Positions 7,614-15,080 are shown, counted from the stretch's first letter. The stretch is DNA of 17,809 bases from Oscillospiraceae bacterium (GCA_016302655.1 JAEDNF010000006.1:1-17809); one strand, 5' to 3'. The notes: generated from the sequence alone by a model not told the origin. Translations and numbers: made by a program.

Positions 7614-7884
7614 TATAGGAAAACAGGCGGCAGCCGCACTGAAATACAATCCCGATCTCAATTATGCACCCGTTGTGGTAGCGTCGGGACTCGGCGAGCT
7701 TGCCAAGAAGATCATCAATATTGCCGACGAAAACGGAGTCCCCGTATACCGTGACGACAGCACGGCGGCACTTCTTGTAATGCTCAACAGCGGCGAAACT
7801 ATCCCAGTCGAGCTGTACAGGATAATAGCGGCTATATATGCGGAGGTCGTGTATTCCGCAAACGATATGAAAAAAGGAAAATAA
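7600..7884 (+). CDS. FlhB C-terminal-domain-like protein (YlqH/FhlX type)
   Basis: This 94-residue protein matches the cytoplasmic C-terminal domain of FlhB, the export switch of the flagellar type III secretion system, with no membrane part. Visible family features are AALKYNPDLNYAPVVVASG (matching the FlhB segment after its cleavage site), GELAKKIINIADENGVPVYRDD, TAALLVMLNSGETIPVELYRIIAAIYAEV. It starts just after the point where full-length FlhB carries the self-cleaving NPTH motif, so it resembles the cleaved fragment rather than a whole FlhB. The ATG lies inside the end of the upstream gene, with AAAGGAGA just before it, which implies translational coupling. Similar stand-alone proteins are known from B. 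subtilis (YlqH) and Helicobacter (FhlX, reported able to supply missing FlhB-C function). The role in this organism is unknown. Confidence 0.85.
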   Translation: MSRRNIGKQAAAALKYNPDLNYAPVVVASGLGELAKKIINIADENGVPVYRDDSTAALLVMLNSGETIPVELYRIIAAIYAEVVYSANDMKKGK

Positions 7885-7902
7885 AAACAGATATAATATT
7901 TC

Positions 7903-7939
7903 TCCGTGTGGACTTTCTTCTCGTCCGCACGGATTTTTT
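7903..7939 (+). terminator. Rho-independent terminator 1 after the flhB-like gene
   Basis: TCCGTGTGGA (7903-7912) pairs with TCCGCACGGA (7924-7933) over 10 bp with one G-U pair and an 11-nt loop, followed directly by six T (7934-7939). It lies 18 nt after the stop at 7884. Confidence 0.9.
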
Positions 7940-7947
7940 ATGTAAAT

Positions 7948-7981
7948 CCGCCGTATCGAATTGTAAAAACGGCGGTTTTTT
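7948..7981 (+). terminator. Rho-independent terminator 2
   Basis: CCGCCGT (7948-7954) pairs with ACGGCGG (7969-7975), with a 14-nt loop, followed by six T (7976-7981). It is the second of three consecutive terminator-like hairpins. Confidence 0.75.
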
Positions 7982-7999
7982 AATGTAAAGTGTATGTCG

Positions 8000-8025
8000 A
8001 AAACCGCATTATTATGCGGTTTTTT
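8000..8025 (+). terminator. Rho-independent terminator 3 upstream of the Pho-box array
   Basis: AAACCGCAT (8001-8009) pairs perfectly with ATGCGGTTT (8014-8022) around a 4-nt loop, and the T tract runs to 8025. The flanking A and T allow a tenth pair. It is bidirectional in form because A-rich sequence precedes the stem. It insulates the phosphate operon from upstream reading. Confidence 0.8.
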
Positions 8026-8029
8026 CGTC

Positions 8030-8078
8030 TTTACAAAAACTTTACCAACATTATACCGTGCCTTGCTTTAATGATAAT
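8030..8078 (+). promoter_or_regulatory. PhoP-box-like array and promoter of the pst operon
   Basis: TTTACA (8030-8035), TTTACC (8041-8046), TATACC (8052-8057) and the weak TTGCTT (8063-8068) repeat at exactly 11 bp. That matches the spacing of the B. subtilis PhoP consensus TT(A/T/C)A(C/T)A-N5. The first unit fits fully, the second 5/6, the third 4/6. GATAAT (8073-8078) is a candidate -10; with a start near 8085 the repeats fall at about -55, -44, -33 and -22, the usual PhoP layout. TATAAT at 8090-8095 is an alternative -10. The operon encodes phoP itself, so autoregulation is expected. Confidence 0.6.
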
Positions 8079-8105
8079 AGCCCTGAGGATATAATATGAA
8101 ATGTA

Positions 8106-8178
8106 GTCGGGAAGATAACTTCCACGACAAACAGTATATGGTAAATACGGAGTATTCTCCGAAAAGGGAAAATCCCTT
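8106..8178 (+). promoter_or_regulatory. Structured pstS leader with three small hairpins
   Basis: Three stem-loops occur in a row. GTCGGGAAG (8106-8114) pairs with CTTCCACGAC (8119-8128) around ATAA with one bulged A. CGGAG (8148-8152) pairs with CTCCG (8157-8161) around TATT. AAGGGA (8164-8169) pairs with TCCCTT (8173-8178) around AAA. The last ends 3 nt before the GAAAGGA ribosome binding site of pstS. No known riboswitch family is recognised. Confidence 0.45.
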
Positions 8179-8194
8179 AAGAAAGGAAAACAAC

Positions 8195-9109
8195 ATGAAC
8201 AAGAAGTTAATTACAATTCTCGCAGGCGTTGCTGTTGCAGCAATGGCTACAGGCTGTTCAAATTCAGCTACAAGCTCTACAGCATCTGAACAGTCGTCAA
8301 CCGGTACTCCTTCCGTAACAGAAGAGTCCAAGGCAAGCGAAGCATCTTCAACCGGTGAAGAGTCAGTTACTACAGAAGAGCTCAGCGGAACTCTTTCAAT
8401 GAACGGCTCTACATCAATGGAAAAGGTTATCAAGGCTGTTAACGGAGCATTTATGGAGAAGTACAAGGATGTTACCGTTAACCTCAACCTCACAGGTTCA
8501 GGTACAGGTATCCAGGAAGCTTCCGAGGGCAAGTGCGACATAGGCAACTCCTCAAGAAAGCTCAAGGATGAAGAAGCTGAAAAGCTCGAAGCTACAGTAG
8601 TAGGTCTTGACGGTATCGCTCTGGTAGTAAACCCCGTAAACAAGCTCGAAGATATCACTATTGAAGATCTTGCAAAGGTTTACTCAGGCGAGATCACAAA
8701 CTGGAAGGATCTCGGCGGCGACGACAAGGCAATCGTTGTTATCGGCCGTGAGGATGGCTCGGGTACAAGAGACGGCTTTGAGTCAATAGTAATGGGCGAC
8801 AAAGAACCCAAGTACGCTCAGGAGCTTGAGTCAACAGGCTCTGTTATCAATGCGGTAGCTACTACAGACGGCGCTATCGGTTACGCTTCACTTGCAAATG
8901 TAGATGAAACCGTTAAGGCACTCAAGGTTGACGGCGTTGAAGCTACAGAAGAAAATGTAAAGAGCGGCGCTTATGCAGTACAGAGACCGTTCATCTGCGC
9001 AACACTCAAAGACAGCGACAACAAGCTTGTAAAGGCTTATCTCGACTTTATCTTAAGCGATGAAGGTCAGGCGCTTGTATCGGCACAGGGTGCAGTTCCC
9101 GTAAAATAA
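8195..9109 (+). CDS. pstS: PstS phosphate-binding lipoprotein
   Basis: PstS captures inorganic phosphate outside the membrane and delivers it to the PstCAB ABC importer. The 304-residue product starts with a lipoprotein signal (MNKKLITILAGVAVAAMATG|C, lipobox ATGC, Cys21), so the mature protein is lipid-anchored. A Ser/Thr/Glu-rich tether follows (about 22-62), then a periplasmic-binding-protein fold. Phosphate-contact segments typical of PstS are visible: GSTSMEK, LNLTGSGTGIQEASEGKCDIGNSSR and GREDGSGTRDGF. I chose ATG 8195, with GAAAGGAA upstream, because the signal peptide begins there; the frame is open back to ATG 8096 but the extra 33 residues would bury the signal. First gene of pstSCAB-phoU-phoPR, expected to be induced by low phosphate through the Pho-box array. 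A hairpin after the stop separates it from pstC. Confidence 0.97.
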   Translation: MNKKLITILAGVAVAAMATGCSNSATSSTASEQSSTGTPSVTEESKASEASSTGEESVTTEELSGTLSMNGSTSMEKVIKAVNGAFMEKYKDVTVNLNLTGSGTGIQEASEGKCDIGNSSRKLKDEEAEKLEATVVGLDGIALVVNPVNKLEDITIEDLAKVYSGEITNWKDLGGDDKAIVVIGREDGSGTRDGFESIVMGDKEPKYAQELESTGSVINAVATTDGAIGYASLANVDETVKALKVDGVEATEENVKSGAYAVQRPFICATLKDSDNKLVKAYLDFILSDEGQALVSAQGAVPVK

Positions 9110-9121
9110 GTTGATAATTCC

Positions 9122-9173
9122 TATACAGTAAAGCGAATCCGGTCGCCTTAACGGCACCGGAATTTGCTGTATA
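9122..9173 (+). repeat. Strong hairpin between pstS and pstC
   Basis: GCGAATCCGGT (9133-9143) pairs with ACCGGAATTTGC (9156-9167) over 11 bp with one bulged A and one G-U pair; GCC/GGC (9145-9147, 9153-9155) extend it inward. TATACA/TGTATA (9122-9127, 9168-9173) can close the base after an internal loop. No T tract follows, so it is better read as an mRNA stabiliser or partial attenuator than a full terminator. It would favour PstS over the permease. Confidence 0.65.
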
Positions 9174-9195
9174 AAGCTATGAAAGGATGGTTTAC

Positions 9196-10194
9196 TTGGC
9201 AAAGACTAACGACGCCGCTGTTATAGCGGTCGGTGTGACGGATAATCACAAGTCGGCAATCAGAAGCAAAAAAATAGGATTTACAAATTTATCCGAAAGA
9301 ATAATGAAATACATCTTCACGGTATGCGGTATTACTGCGGTTGCCTGCGTGCTGATGATAACAATATATATGATAATATCGGGAGCGCCTGCAATCGGAA
9401 AGATAGGTATAATTGACTTCTTGTTCGGTGATACATGGTACGCAAAAAAAGAGCAGTTCGGTATACTGCCGCTTATACTTACATCGTTTTTCGGTACTTT
9501 CGGCGCTATTGTTATCGGCGTGCCGATAGGACTTCTCACGGCGGTATTTCTTTCGGAGCTTGCACCCAAGGCATTAAGAAACTTTGTAAAGCCTGCCGTT
9601 GAACTGCTTGCAGGTATTCCGTCCGTAATTTACGGTCTGCTCGGTGCGAATTTAGTAAAACCGCTTATGTACAGCATTGAGGAGATAATATATGCAAACG
9701 ATCCCGGACATCAGTTTACGGGAGGCGCAAATCTGGCGTCGGCTATTGTCGTGCTTGCGATAATGATACTCCCTACTATCATCAATATCTCGGAGAATGC
9801 CTTGAACAGCGTACCGAATGACTACAGAGAGGCAAGCTGCGGACTCGGCGCAACCAAAATACAGACGATATTCAAGGTAGTTATCCCTGCCGCAAAGTCC
9901 GGCATAGCGTCGGGCGTCGTCCTCGGCGTCGGCAGAGCGATAGGAGAAGCAATGGCGATAATCCTCGTCGCAGGAAACTCCGCAAATATGCCCGAGCTGT
10001 TCTCCTCGGTTAAGTTCCTCACAACAGGCGTAGTAGCCGAGTTCCCCTATTCAAGCGGACTTCACAGAGAGGCGCTGTTTGCCGTAGGTCTTGTCCTGTT
10101 CGTATTTATAATGATAATCAATCTTATTCTTAACGGCATACTCAAAAAGGGCGGCAAAAAAGAAAAAACAGCTAAGCGTGCAGGAAAGGCGTGA
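9196..10194 (+). CDS. pstC: PstC phosphate ABC transporter permease
   Basis: PstC is one of the two membrane subunits that form the phosphate channel of the Pst importer. From TTG 9196 it has 332 residues. About six membrane segments are visible, beginning with YIFTVCGITAVACVLMITIYMI, then ILPLILTSFFGTFGAIVIGV, and ending with LFAVGLVLFVFIMIINLIL. Family motifs include ELLAGIPSVIYGLLGA, the ATPase-docking EAA loop (REASCGLGATKIQTIFKVVIP) and GRAIGEAMAII. The C-terminus is basic. TTG 9196 is preferred because GAAAGGA (9181-9187) lies 8 nt upstream; the ATG at 9187 overlaps that site. The stop overlaps the GAGGTG ribosome binding site of pstA. Confidence 0.96.
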   Translation: MAKTNDAAVIAVGVTDNHKSAIRSKKIGFTNLSERIMKYIFTVCGITAVACVLMITIYMIISGAPAIGKIGIIDFLFGDTWYAKKEQFGILPLILTSFFGTFGAIVIGVPIGLLTAVFLSELAPKALRNFVKPAVELLAGIPSVIYGLLGANLVKPLMYSIEEIIYANDPGHQFTGGANLASAIVVLAIMILPTIINISENALNSVPNDYREASCGLGATKIQTIFKVVIPAAKSGIASGVVLGVGRAIGEAMAIILVAGNSANMPELFSSVKFLTTGVVAEFPYSSGLHREALFAVGLVLFVFIMIINLILNGILKKGGKKEKTAKRAGKA

Positions 10195-10202
10195 GGTGTA
10201 AA

Positions 10203-11096
10203 ATGGCAAAAACATCGGGTTCTCTCACAAAAAAGCATACGAGAATAAGCGATATTATTCTTAAAATACTGATATTTCTGTCGTCGGGCATTGTTGTTGC
10301 ACTTACGCTCGGCATAATAATCTATATTATTGCAAGAGGTCTTGAGGGGATGAGCTGGAACTTCCTTTCCACGCCTGCATTCTCCTATCCTTTTGAAAAC
10401 TACGGCGTGCTCGGCAATATCATCAATACGCTTTATCTTGTGGTGATAACGCTTCTTGTTGCAACTCCCATAGGAGTAGGTGCGGCAATCTATCTTACCG
10501 AATACGCAAAGCAGAGCAGGCTGACAAGAATAATCGAGTTCACAACTGAAACGCTTGCAGGTATCCCGTCTATAATATACGGACTGTTCGGAAGCGTGTT
10601 CTTCTACAATATCTTTAAGGTCAATTATTCTATCCTGACAGGCGCTCTCACTCTTTCCATAATGGTACTTCCGACCATTATCCGTACCACTCAGGAGGCG
10701 ATAAAAACAGTACCTATGGGCTACAGAGAGGGTGCAATAGGACTCGGTGCGGCAAAATGGCATACTATAAGAACCGTAGTTCTTCCCAGCTGTATAGACG
10801 GCATACTGACATCGGTCATTCTGTCTATAGGCCGTATAGTGGGAGAGTCGGCGGCGCTTATCTTCACGGCAGGAATAGCCGCAGAGATAGGCATAAACTC
10901 CATAGGCGATATATTTACAAAGGTGATGGATCAGGGCGGCTCGCTCACGGTACAGCTTTATCAGTACGCACAGCGAGGCGGAGCTGAGATGAAGTATGCG
11001 TTTTCAACGGCGCTTGTACTGCTTGTGACCGTTCTTGTGATAAATATATGCGCAAAGCTTGTCGCATACAGGATCAGAAAGAAACGCTCCGCTTAA
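10203..11096 (+). CDS. pstA: PstA phosphate ABC transporter permease
   Basis: PstA pairs with PstC to form the transmembrane path for phosphate. The 297-residue product has about six membrane helices, for example IVVALTLGIIIYIIA, LYLVVITLLVATPIGVGAAI and the final ALVLLVTVLVINICAKLVA. Family motifs are TETLAGIPSIIYGLFGS, the EAA loop REGAIGLGAAKWHTIRTVVLP, and GRIVGESAALIFTAG. ATG 10203 is chosen, with GAGGTG 4 nt upstream; GTG 10191 would overlap the pstC stop and has a ribosome site too close to it. Located 8 nt after pstC and 15 nt before pstB. Confidence 0.96.
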   Translation: MAKTSGSLTKKHTRISDIILKILIFLSSGIVVALTLGIIIYIIARGLEGMSWNFLSTPAFSYPFENYGVLGNIINTLYLVVITLLVATPIGVGAAIYLTEYAKQSRLTRIIEFTTETLAGIPSIIYGLFGSVFFYNIFKVNYSILTGALTLSIMVLPTIIRTTQEAIKTVPMGYREGAIGLGAAKWHTIRTVVLPSCIDGILTSVILSIGRIVGESAALIFTAGIAAEIGINSIGDIFTKVMDQGGSLTVQLYQYAQRGGAEMKYAFSTALVLLVTVLVINICAKLVAYRIRKKRSA

Positions 11097-11111
11097 AGAA
11101 AGGAAACATAT

Positions 11112-11888
11112 ATGACAAACAATAACGGACAGGACAGCGTAAAGATAGGCACCCGTAATGTTAACCTCTATTACGGTGAAAATCACGCCCTCAAGGACAT
11201 AAACCTTGATATAAAGACAAATAAGATAACCGCTTTCATCGGACCGTCGGGCTGCGGAAAATCTACATATTTAAAGAGCCTCAACCGTATGAACGATCTT
11301 ATACCCGATTGTAAGATAACCGGAACATTCCTGCTTGACGGCGAGGATATTTATGCCGAAGGCGTTGATACAAGCGTACTTCGCCGCAGAATAGGAATGG
11401 TGTTCCAGAAGCCGAACCCCTTCCCCATGAGCATATATGACAATATCGCCTACGGTCCCAGAGTACACGGAATAAAGAGCAAGGCAAAGCTCGACAGGAT
11501 AGTGGAAGAGAGCCTTATCGGTGCGGCTGTATTTGACGAGGTAAAGGACAGACTGCATAAATCTGCGCTCAGCCTCTCGGGCGGTCAGCAGCAGAGAATA
11601 TGTATAGCAAGAGCCATTGCGGTTCAGCCGGAGGTAATACTTATGGACGAGCCGACATCGGCACTCGATCCTGTTTCAACCCTTAAGATAGAAGAGCTTA
11701 TGAACACTCTTAAGGAAAAGTACACGGTTGCCATTGTAACGCACAATATGCAGCAGGCTACAAGAATATCCGATTATACGGCATTTTTCCTGGTGGGCGA
11801 GATGGTTGAATATGCACAGACGGAAGAACTGTTTTCAAGACCGAAGGATAAGCGTACCGAAGACTATATAACAGGTCGTTTCGGTTGA
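11112..11888 (+). CDS. pstB: PstB phosphate ABC transporter ATP-binding protein
   Basis: PstB is the cytoplasmic ATPase that drives phosphate import through PstCA. The 258-residue length is normal. All ABC motifs are intact: Walker [10 protein letters not shown] (44-52), Q-loop Gln99 in [16 protein letters not shown], signature LSGGQQQR (155-162), Walker [14 protein letters not shown] (175-187) and switch His211 in VTHNMQQA. The [11 protein letters not shown] segment and the ending [10 protein letters not shown] are typical of PstB rather than of other importers. AAAGAAAGGAAA provides the ribosome binding site. PstB is also thought to pass transport state to PhoU/PhoR, which are encoded directly downstream. 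Confidence 0.98.
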   Translation: MTNNNGQDSVKIGTRNVNLYYGENHALKDINLDIKTNKITAFIGPSGCGKSTYLKSLNRMNDLIPDCKITGTFLLDGEDIYAEGVDTSVLRRRIGMVFQKPNPFPMSIYDNIAYGPRVHGIKSKAKLDRIVEESLIGAAVFDEVKDRLHKSALSLSGGQQQRICIARAIAVQPEVILMDEPTSALDPVSTLKIEELMNTLKEKYTVAIVTHNMQQATRISDYTAFFLVGEMVEYAQTEELFSRPKDKRTEDYITGRFG

Positions 11889-11913
11889 TTTTTGAGTCGT
11901 GATATGGTACAAT
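11885..11913 (+). promoter_or_regulatory. Possible internal promoter before phoU
   Basis: TTGATT (11885-11890), a 17-nt spacer and TACAAT (11908-11913) preceded by TGG (extended -10 TGnTACAAT) look like a vegetative promoter overlapping the pstB stop. The predicted start near 11920 would fall inside the AGAAAGGA ribosome binding site (11916-11923), which counts against its use for phoU itself. Confidence 0.25.
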
Positions 11914-11929
11914 CAAGAAAGGATAACAA

Positions 11930-12586
11930 ATGAGAGAAACATTTGAACATAAGCTCGGAAAGCTCAATAACGACCTTATCCGTATGGGCGGTATGATAGA
12001 AGAGGCGATAGCCTCGTCAATAACGGCTTTGCGTGACAGCGATACCGAGCTTGCAAGAAAGGTAGTAGAAGGAGACAGACTGGTAGATGATGAGGAAAAG
12101 AACATCGAAAGCCAGTGCCTGTCAATAATTCTTCGTGAACAGCCTGTGGCAAAGGATCTCCGCAAGGTATCCGCCGCACTCAAAATGGTTACGGATATGG
12201 AGCGTATTGCCGATAATGCCGCCGATATAGCGGAAATATCAATGATTGCGGATGTGTCTGCAATTATGCACATCGTAAAAGAGATACAGATAATGAGCGA
12301 GAAGGTCATAATAATGGTATCACATTCAATTGACTCGTTCGTTACAACGGATATTGAGCTTGCAAACAGAACGATAAAGGATGACGACGAGGTCGACGAG
12401 CTGTTCATCTCTATCAGAAACCGCATAGTAGGACTTATAAAAAGCGAGCATTGCAGCGGAGAGGTTGCTGTTGACGCACTTATGATAGTGAAATATCTTG
12501 AGAGGATCGCAGACCATGCGGTCAATATCTGCGAGTGGGTCGAGTTCTTTAAGACGGGAGAATATAAGAATACCCGAATAATATAA
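11930..12586 (+). CDS. phoU: PhoU phosphate signalling regulator
   Basis: PhoU is a cytoplasmic all-helical protein that links the Pst importer to the PhoR kinase and keeps the Pho response off when phosphate is ample. The 218-residue protein shows the two-repeat PhoU architecture. Each repeat has a conserved metal-binding-type segment: KMVTDMERIADNAADIAE in the first and VKYLERIADHAVNICEW in the second. The N-terminus MRETFEHKLGKLNNDLIRMG is typical. AAGAAAGGA is the ribosome binding site. It lies between pstB and phoP, which supports the link between transporter and sensor. Confidence 0.96.
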   Translation: MRETFEHKLGKLNNDLIRMGGMIEEAIASSITALRDSDTELARKVVEGDRLVDDEEKNIESQCLSIILREQPVAKDLRKVSAALKMVTDMERIADNAADIAEISMIADVSAIMHIVKEIQIMSEKVIIMVSHSIDSFVTTDIELANRTIKDDDEVDELFISIRNRIVGLIKSEHCSGEVAVDALMIVKYLERIADHAVNICEWVEFFKTGEYKNTRII

Positions 12587-12603
12587 ATTCCGGAGGAAAA
12601 ATT

Positions 12604-13302
12604 ATGGCTGAGTGTGTCTATATAACCGAAGATGACGATAGTATAAGAGAGCTTGTTTCGGTGGCTCTGTCGGCATATTCCTATGAAGTACATAGCTTTG
12701 TCAGCGCAGAGGACTGCCTTGACGCTGTTAAGAAAAAAGTACCCGATATCTTCCTTTTTGACATAATGCTGCCCGGTATTGACGGCGTTCAGGCGGTGAA
12801 GCTCCTTCGTGAAGCAAAAGAAACAAAAGACACGCCGATACTTATGCTTACTGCAAAATCCGCAGAGATAGACAAGGTTTTCGGACTTGAAAACGGCGCA
12901 GACGATTATCTCACAAAGCCGTTCGGAATAATGGAGCTTGCCGCAAGAATAAAGGCACTTTTAAGAAGGGCGGGAAGAAACTCTTCCGACACGGAAAGCG
13001 AAACGATAACCGCCGGCGGAATAACCGTAAATACCGCACTGCGTGAAGTCAGCATCGGCAATACACCCGTCGAGCTTACGCTGAAGGAATACGAACTGCT
13101 TTTGTATCTGATAAAGAACCGCAGTCGTGTTGTAAGCCGTGAAGAACTGCTTGCAAAGATATGGGGAGTCGATTTTGTGGGGGAAACCAGAACGCTTGAT
13201 ATGCACATAGGTACGCTCAGAAAGAAACTCGGAGACGAAGCGGAAAATTCTCACATAATAAAGACGGTAAGAGGAATCGGATACAGATTTATCGGTGAAT
13301 AA
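12604..13302 (+). CDS. phoP: PhoP/PhoB-type response regulator (OmpR family)
   Basis: This response regulator activates phosphate-starvation genes after phosphorylation by the neighbouring kinase. The 232-residue protein has a receiver domain with acidic residues Glu9-Asp11, phosphoacceptor Asp53 in LFDIMLPGIDG, Thr83 and Lys105 in LTKPF. An OmpR-type winged helix (about 130-232) follows, with VELTLKEYELLLYLIKN, VVSREELLAKIWG, RTLDMHIGTLRKKLGD and IKTVRGIGYRF. All phosphorylation residues are intact. GGAGGA lies 8 nt upstream of ATG, 17 nt after phoU. The assignment to Pho rather than another OmpR-family pathway rests on position in the pst operon and the PhoR-like partner. It is the likely ligand of the box array before pstS. 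Confidence 0.93.
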   Translation: MAECVYITEDDDSIRELVSVALSAYSYEVHSFVSAEDCLDAVKKKVPDIFLFDIMLPGIDGVQAVKLLREAKETKDTPILMLTAKSAEIDKVFGLENGADDYLTKPFGIMELAARIKALLRRAGRNSSDTESETITAGGITVNTALREVSIGNTPVELTLKEYELLLYLIKNRSRVVSREELLAKIWGVDFVGETRTLDMHIGTLRKKLGDEAENSHIIKTVRGIGYRFIGE

Positions 13303-13317
13303 CAGGAGGAACAGCAA

Positions 13318-15060
13318 GTGAAAAAAGCACTTATCGTGCGTTTCCTCATCGTTATCGCAATAGTAATGTCGGTCTGCGTGGTATCTGCGACCGCCTTGCT
13401 TTCAAGCACCGAGCAGAATGTCAGAAAAAGCGATATGCTGACCTCGCTCGGACTTATAAAAGAAATATATGAGGACGAACAGGAACATGACTACGAGCTT
13501 GCTAATAGATTAAGCTCGCTTATCGGCAACGCAAGAGTAAGCTTTATCAACAGCAGCGGTGAGGTATTTGTCGATACCTATATCGACGGTGAGCCGGGTG
13601 ACGACCACAGCGACAGGGAAGAAGTCCGTGAAGCGCTTAGAAGCGGCAGCGGAGTATCGGTAAGATATTCCGAGACGCTCGGAAAAAATCAGATATATGC
13701 CGCAATGAAGGTAAAAAACGGAGATATTATAAGAATATCCTATAATATCAACAGCTATCTTGATTTTGCTTCGATGTTCATTGCACCTATGCTGATAGCT
13801 GCGGCACTTGGTATAGCGGCAGGAATTATAGCAGTCAGCAGTGTTGCCCGTCAGATAATGAAGCCGATAGACAGCGTAAGCGATGCTATGGGCAATATGA
13901 AAGCTATCGACGGAAGCGACGCCGACAGCTATGAGGAGATACCCGTTCATAAATACCCCGAGCTTGATGAATTTGTCACGATGTTTAACTTCATGCGCAA
14001 AAACATCCGTGAGAATATGAAGACGCTTGAAAACGAGCGTGAGAAGGAACGGTTTATTCTCGACAGCCTCCAGGACGGAGTAATACTGTACGATAACGAC
14101 CTGTCGGTCATTTCGATAAACAGGGCAGGACTTAAGCTCCTCGGCGGCTCGGAAGAACATCACAGCGTAAGCGTTCCCGAGCTTGTCAGAAAGCCGGAGC
14201 TTATCAGCGGCGCAGAAACGGCGGTAGCGGAAGATAAGACGGTATCTCTTGAGGCTTCTGTTGACGGCAGGATACTTATGGTGCAGATATTCCCCGTATC
14301 AAAAAGCGGCATAGACGCTATGCACGGCGGACTTATGGTCGTAAGGGACATCACCGAAAAGCGTATGTCTGAACAGCTTAAGGCAGATTTCTTTGCCAAT
14401 GCAGGACACGAGCTGAAGACTCCGCTGACAGCTATTTCGGGCTTTGCCGAACTGCTTGAAAACGGACTTGTGCCTAAGGACAAGAAGGATTATTATATCG
14501 GCAAGATACTGACCGAATCTAAGCGTATGTCAACTATCATAAGCGATATACTTGAGATATCCTCGCTTGAGAATAAGACTGTTATCGAAGAAGTCACCGA
14601 GTGCAGATTATCCGAGATCTGCACAGCGGTAAAGGAATGTCTTGAACCTGCCGCACAGGCTAAAAATGTGACCATAAATATTTCTGGAGAAGGTTTTTCC
14701 GTCAGGGCGGCATACAAGCATATATACGAGCTTGTTGAGAATATCGTCAGCAACGCCGTAAAATACAATAAAGAGGGCGGAAAGGTCGATATCACGCTGA
14801 GAAATGTCGGCGAGATAGGCTGTATCTATGTTCAGGATAACGGTATAGGTATCCCTAAGGACTCGCTTGGCAGAGTATTTGAACGCTTTTACCGTGTCGA
14901 TAAAGGCAGAAGCACCAAAGAGGGAAGCACCGGACTGGGCTTGTCTATTGTAAAGCATATCGTCAATTGCTACGGTGGTACGGTAACGCTTGACAGCGAG
15001 CTCGGTAAAGGAACTCTTGTTTGCGTAAGACTTCCTATAGCAAGGCTTGAGGATGAATAA
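13318..15060 (+). CDS. phoR: PhoR-type sensor histidine kinase
   Basis: This membrane kinase senses phosphate status, probably through PhoU/Pst, and phosphorylates the upstream response regulator. The 580-residue layout is: membrane helix 1 (about 5-29), extracytoplasmic domain (30-150), membrane helix 2 (about 153-175), HAMP (176-235), PAS (about 245-350), HisKA with His364 in FFANAGHELKTPLT, and the ATPase domain with N-box ENIVSNAVKYN, DNGIGIP (507-513), FERFYRVDKG and GLGLSIV (539-545). This is the classical Gram-positive PhoR order. GTG is the start, with AGGAGGA upstream, 15 nt after phoP. The operon ends 21 nt later at a strong hairpin. The extracytoplasmic domain is acidic and its ligand, if any, is unknown. 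Confidence 0.94.
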   Translation: MKKALIVRFLIVIAIVMSVCVVSATALLSSTEQNVRKSDMLTSLGLIKEIYEDEQEHDYELANRLSSLIGNARVSFINSSGEVFVDTYIDGEPGDDHSDREEVREALRSGSGVSVRYSETLGKNQIYAAMKVKNGDIIRISYNINSYLDFASMFIAPMLIAAALGIAAGIIAVSSVARQIMKPIDSVSDAMGNMKAIDGSDADSYEEIPVHKYPELDEFVTMFNFMRKNIRENMKTLENEREKERFILDSLQDGVILYDNDLSVISINRAGLKLLGGSEEHHSVSVPELVRKPELISGAETAVAEDKTVSLEASVDGRILMVQIFPVSKSGIDAMHGGLMVVRDITEKRMSEQLKADFFANAGHELKTPLTAISGFAELLENGLVPKDKKDYYIGKILTESKRMSTIISDILEISSLENKTVIEEVTECRLSEICTAVKECLEPAAQAKNVTINISGEGFSVRAAYKHIYELVENIVSNAVKYNKEGGKVDITLRNVGEIGCIYVQDNGIGIPKDSLGRVFERFYRVDKGRSTKEGSTGLGLSIVKHIVNCYGGTVTLDSELGKGTLVCVRLPIARLEDE

Positions 15061-15080
15061 AAAAGAATAAATAAGCGTTA

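Noticed and set aside
8096..8194. In-frame upstream start of pstS at ATG 8096, with GAGGA before it
   Set aside because: It would place 33 polar residues before a typical lipoprotein signal peptide. It also overlaps the promoter. A short regulatory upstream start cannot be fully excluded.
8068..8658. A 196-codon open frame on the minus strand opposite pstS
   Set aside because: It spans the pstS promoter, leader and signal peptide region, is Ser-rich and has no recognisable domain; pstS explains the region.
11758..12693. A 311-codon open frame on the minus strand opposite pstB/phoU/phoP
   Set aside because: Its translation is Ser/Ile-rich with no family features and no ribosome binding site, while the plus strand carries well-conserved PhoU. 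It is an antisense by-product of codon use.
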